Below, piece after piece: positions 61,952 through 64,000 of a stretch of DNA of 64,000 nucleotides. How positions within the stretch are numbered: position 1 is the stretch's first letter; every line of letters starts with the position of its first letter. The stretch lies in the NCBI RefSeq assembly GCF_003073045.1, contig NC_037592.1, positions 9,204,007 through 9,268,006 of the forward strand, written 5' to 3'. The translations under genes and the position numbers were made by a program. This stretch comes from Pomacea canaliculata. Its lineage: Eukaryota > Mollusca > Gastropoda > Architaenioglossa > Ampullariidae. The notes beneath the pieces were generated by a model. It saw only the letters and a program-made list of their open reading frames with translations, was not told the origin of the DNA and made no database searches.

Positions 61952-62854
61952 CAGTGATACCTCGGTTCTCGAACGCCTTGGTTTTCGACCAAATCGGTAT
62001 TCGACCAGGAAATTCGAGAAAATTTTGTCTTGGAATCCGAACAAATATTTGGAACTCGAACATCCGAACGTCCGAGATGAGCCGAGTTGAGCCGAATGGC
62101 GTTCATTCAGCCAGAGATCTGTAGGGACCTACAGATCTCTGATTCAGCCCAGCGCGCCTTGCTTGCGTCATCAGTGTGAGTGCAGAGAGAGAGAGTGACG
62201 TTTTTGTGGAGAGAGTCATGAAATGTGTGCAAATTGGGCAGAAATCGCAAATTGTGTTGAACAACATCCCTGATAAAGTGGTAGCAAATAGAGCAGTTAA
62301 CATTTTTTAATGACAATGTTATGTCCACTTTCCGCAAAATTTTGCAAAGGAGAAAAAAAACAGCAAACAATTGACAAATTCTTCCGTAAAGAAATCAGAC
62401 AAGCAACTGCAGAGCAAGATTCTGATTCTCCTCAGCAAAAGATACAGAGAACAGAAACACCCGAAGAGCAGTTACCCTCTGTTTTTATTGAAGAGGACTC
62501 CCCTTCAATACAATAACCATCCCCCTTCCCTCCTCCCTCCACATTCATTCCCTCCTGCCATAAAGTTTGTAGAGGTACAGTAAATGAAACACAATTTACT
62601 GTACTGTACAGTACATTTTATTTATTTTTTTTTTGTTTTAATAAATACACTTTTATTCTTATTTCTTGTTGAGACTCATGTTTTTCTACATATTATATAC
62701 AAATTAGGCCAGTAAATAGGCATTTTCTGGGGCTTGGAACGAATTAATCCAGTTTCCATTATTTCCTATGGGTTTCATTGCTTCGGTTCTCGAACAATTT
62801 GGTTCTCGACCGTCCTCCCGGAACGAATTATGTTCGAGAACCGAGGTATCACTG
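61952..62854 (+). mobile_element. Tigger/pogo-type DNA transposon remnant
   Basis: Terminal inverted repeats CAGTGATACCTCGGTTCTCG and its reverse complement lie at the two ends, with TA on both sides (61950-61951, 62855-62856), as for Tc1/mariner-pogo insertions. Between them, plus-strand frames resemble the C-terminus of Tigger transposases (KKQQTIDKFF, TPEEQLP, EEDSPS; also KCVQIWAEIAN). At about 903 bp most of the transposase, including the DDE core, is missing, so it is non-autonomous. It lies upstream of protease C. Confidence 0.85.
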
Positions 62855-62869
62855 TATTTGTAAACGTGT

Positions 62870-63120
62870 GAGTGTATATATCTGCGTGTTTTCTGTATAT
62901 CTTTGTATGGGTAGATCTGTGTATTTGTGCAGTGTGAGTCTATATATATACATTTTTGTTTATGTGTATGTATATGTCTATGGGTATGTATATGTATTTG
63001 TGTGTATATGTAAATGTGTTTTGCACTTACTTCTTTAAGTACTGTATATCTTTTTTCTTTGTGCGTGTGGGGGTGTGCGCGCGCATGCGCGTTTATCTGT
63101 GCAGTCTTCCTGTTTTTCGT
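62870..63120. repeat. TG/TA-rich low-complexity tract
   Basis: Long run of TGTATATG/TGTGTA words. It explains the Tyr/Val-rich open frames here. Confidence 0.8.
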
Positions 63121-64000
63121 GCTACATTTCCTTATATTTTGACAATGATGACAACAACAAACAACTGTACAAAGACCTCTCCTCTTTCTCTAAACTCCAT
63201 AGATGCTCACACCTGACATTTTCTCGCAACCATTTCTTCTCACTGCGTATCACAAAACTTGTTAGCCGCTAGGCGAATATTGTTTATTATTACTTAGATA
63301 GCCACTTGACCTTACACGCCTCCAGGAAGTCCCTCCCTCAAAACTAAAAGCAATGTTTAGTCTTAATTATGAGGATTGATACACAGTTTTTAAAACGATT
63401 TCCACCGAGCGCTTCATGTAAAATAATAAACAGACTGAATTACTAACATCCACTCACCCACATTCGCATATAACACACACACAGACATACTACTACAGAA
63501 TACACTCATACACAAACTAAATACAAACATGTGATACATGTTCAGGGTCAGGACAGGGTCACAGTGAAGTCTTTCCTTTGAAAAGATGTGGTCTGAGCTT
63601 GGTTTTAAAGGTGGTTAGGGAATCATTGTCAATATTCCAGTATTGACATTCCTTCTTGTATTTTCTCAGTGACAACACATATTTACCACAAAGGGCTTTA
63701 AAGAAGATTACTTATTTTTAATGACTGTTCAGTACTCTTAAGAATGTTCTTTTCAAAGATGACAAGATTTTTGAAAAAGTGTCTTACTTGTCAGTTAAGT
63801 CATAATGCATTTATCTAATTAGATTTGGTGCTGGGGGGAGGAGGTGTAAGGGTTTGGGTTATGTCGTTGACCCTGAAGGTTGTCCTGGTGCTAATCAGTG
63901 CAAACTTTAATTACGACCTTCTAACCCTAGGCACGGTGATGCCACAGATCTTTAACCCTGTCCTGAAGCGGGTCCCCTTACATAGGTGACAGTTGTAATG
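63121..64000. other. Right edge, no gene seen
   Basis: AT-rich sequence with a LINE scrap at 63559-63647. No coding exon recognised up to the window end. Confidence 0.4.
63559..63647 (-). mobile_element. LINE 3'-end scrap
   Basis: The minus-strand frame NDSLTTFKTKLRPHLFKGK and a stop follow the same ORF2 C-terminal pattern as 2688-2849. Only about 30 codons remain and the upstream part is degraded. Confidence 0.45.

Overview
The window is metazoan nuclear DNA: AT-rich, intron-dense, full of short interspersed repeats, with GT-AG (and two GC-AG) introns and small secreted-protein genes. The gene content (lineage-expanded arylsulfatase B-type sulfatases beside chymotrypsin/elastase-like serine proteases) and the LINE, hAT-MITE and SINE mix suggest a mollusc, probably a gastropod. 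The species cannot be fixed from sequence alone.

Layout. 1-6 kb: a possible last exon of an upstream gene (+), then a small secreted Cys-rich gene of unknown family on the minus strand. 6-10 kb: no convincing gene, several short repeats. 10.0-15.4 kb: arylsulfatase 1 (+ strand, 14 exons, 486 aa, intact). 16.8-22.2 kb: arylsulfatase 2 (-, 14 exons, altered C-terminus), convergent with arylsulfatase 1. 23.6-36.2 kb: arylsulfatase 3 (-), a broken copy split in two; exons 6-14 lie at 23.6-27.3 kb and exons 1-5 at 34.8-36.2 kb, and between them sits a block carrying an intact seven-exon serine protease gene (protease A). 38.0-43.6 kb: arylsulfatase 4 (-). 44.3 kb: an isolated arylsulfatase exon-1 relic. 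45.1-51.2 kb: arylsulfatase 5 (-). 51.2-56.4 kb: a second copy of the protease-bearing block, with protease B. 58.4-61.5 kb: a diverged protease C. 61.9-62.9 kb: a Tigger-like DNA transposon remnant; the right end holds a LINE scrap.

All five arylsulfatases share the same 14-exon plan, with nearly identical exon lengths and phases and the Cys-X-Pro-Ser-Arg site that is converted to formylglycine. The three proteases share one seven-exon plan. Blocks 28201-34810 and 51174-56377 are paralogous: each starts with an arylsulfatase promoter region and then carries a protease gene. The simplest history is tandem duplication of an arylsulfatase-protease unit, one copy ending inside arylsulfatase 3. 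Secreted sulfatases plus secreted proteases would fit extracellular or lysosomal digestion (for example of sulfated algal polysaccharides and protein in a digestive gland); that role is inference.

Several copies carry one-base or two-base frame breaks, mostly beside short homopolymers, so residual assembly error must be excluded before calling arylsulfatases 2, 4 and 5 and protease B dead. Arylsulfatase 3 is disrupted beyond that: a 17-nt exon deletion, a GA splice donor and the large insertion. Exon coordinates were read by eye from splice sites, reading frame and comparison among the paralogues.
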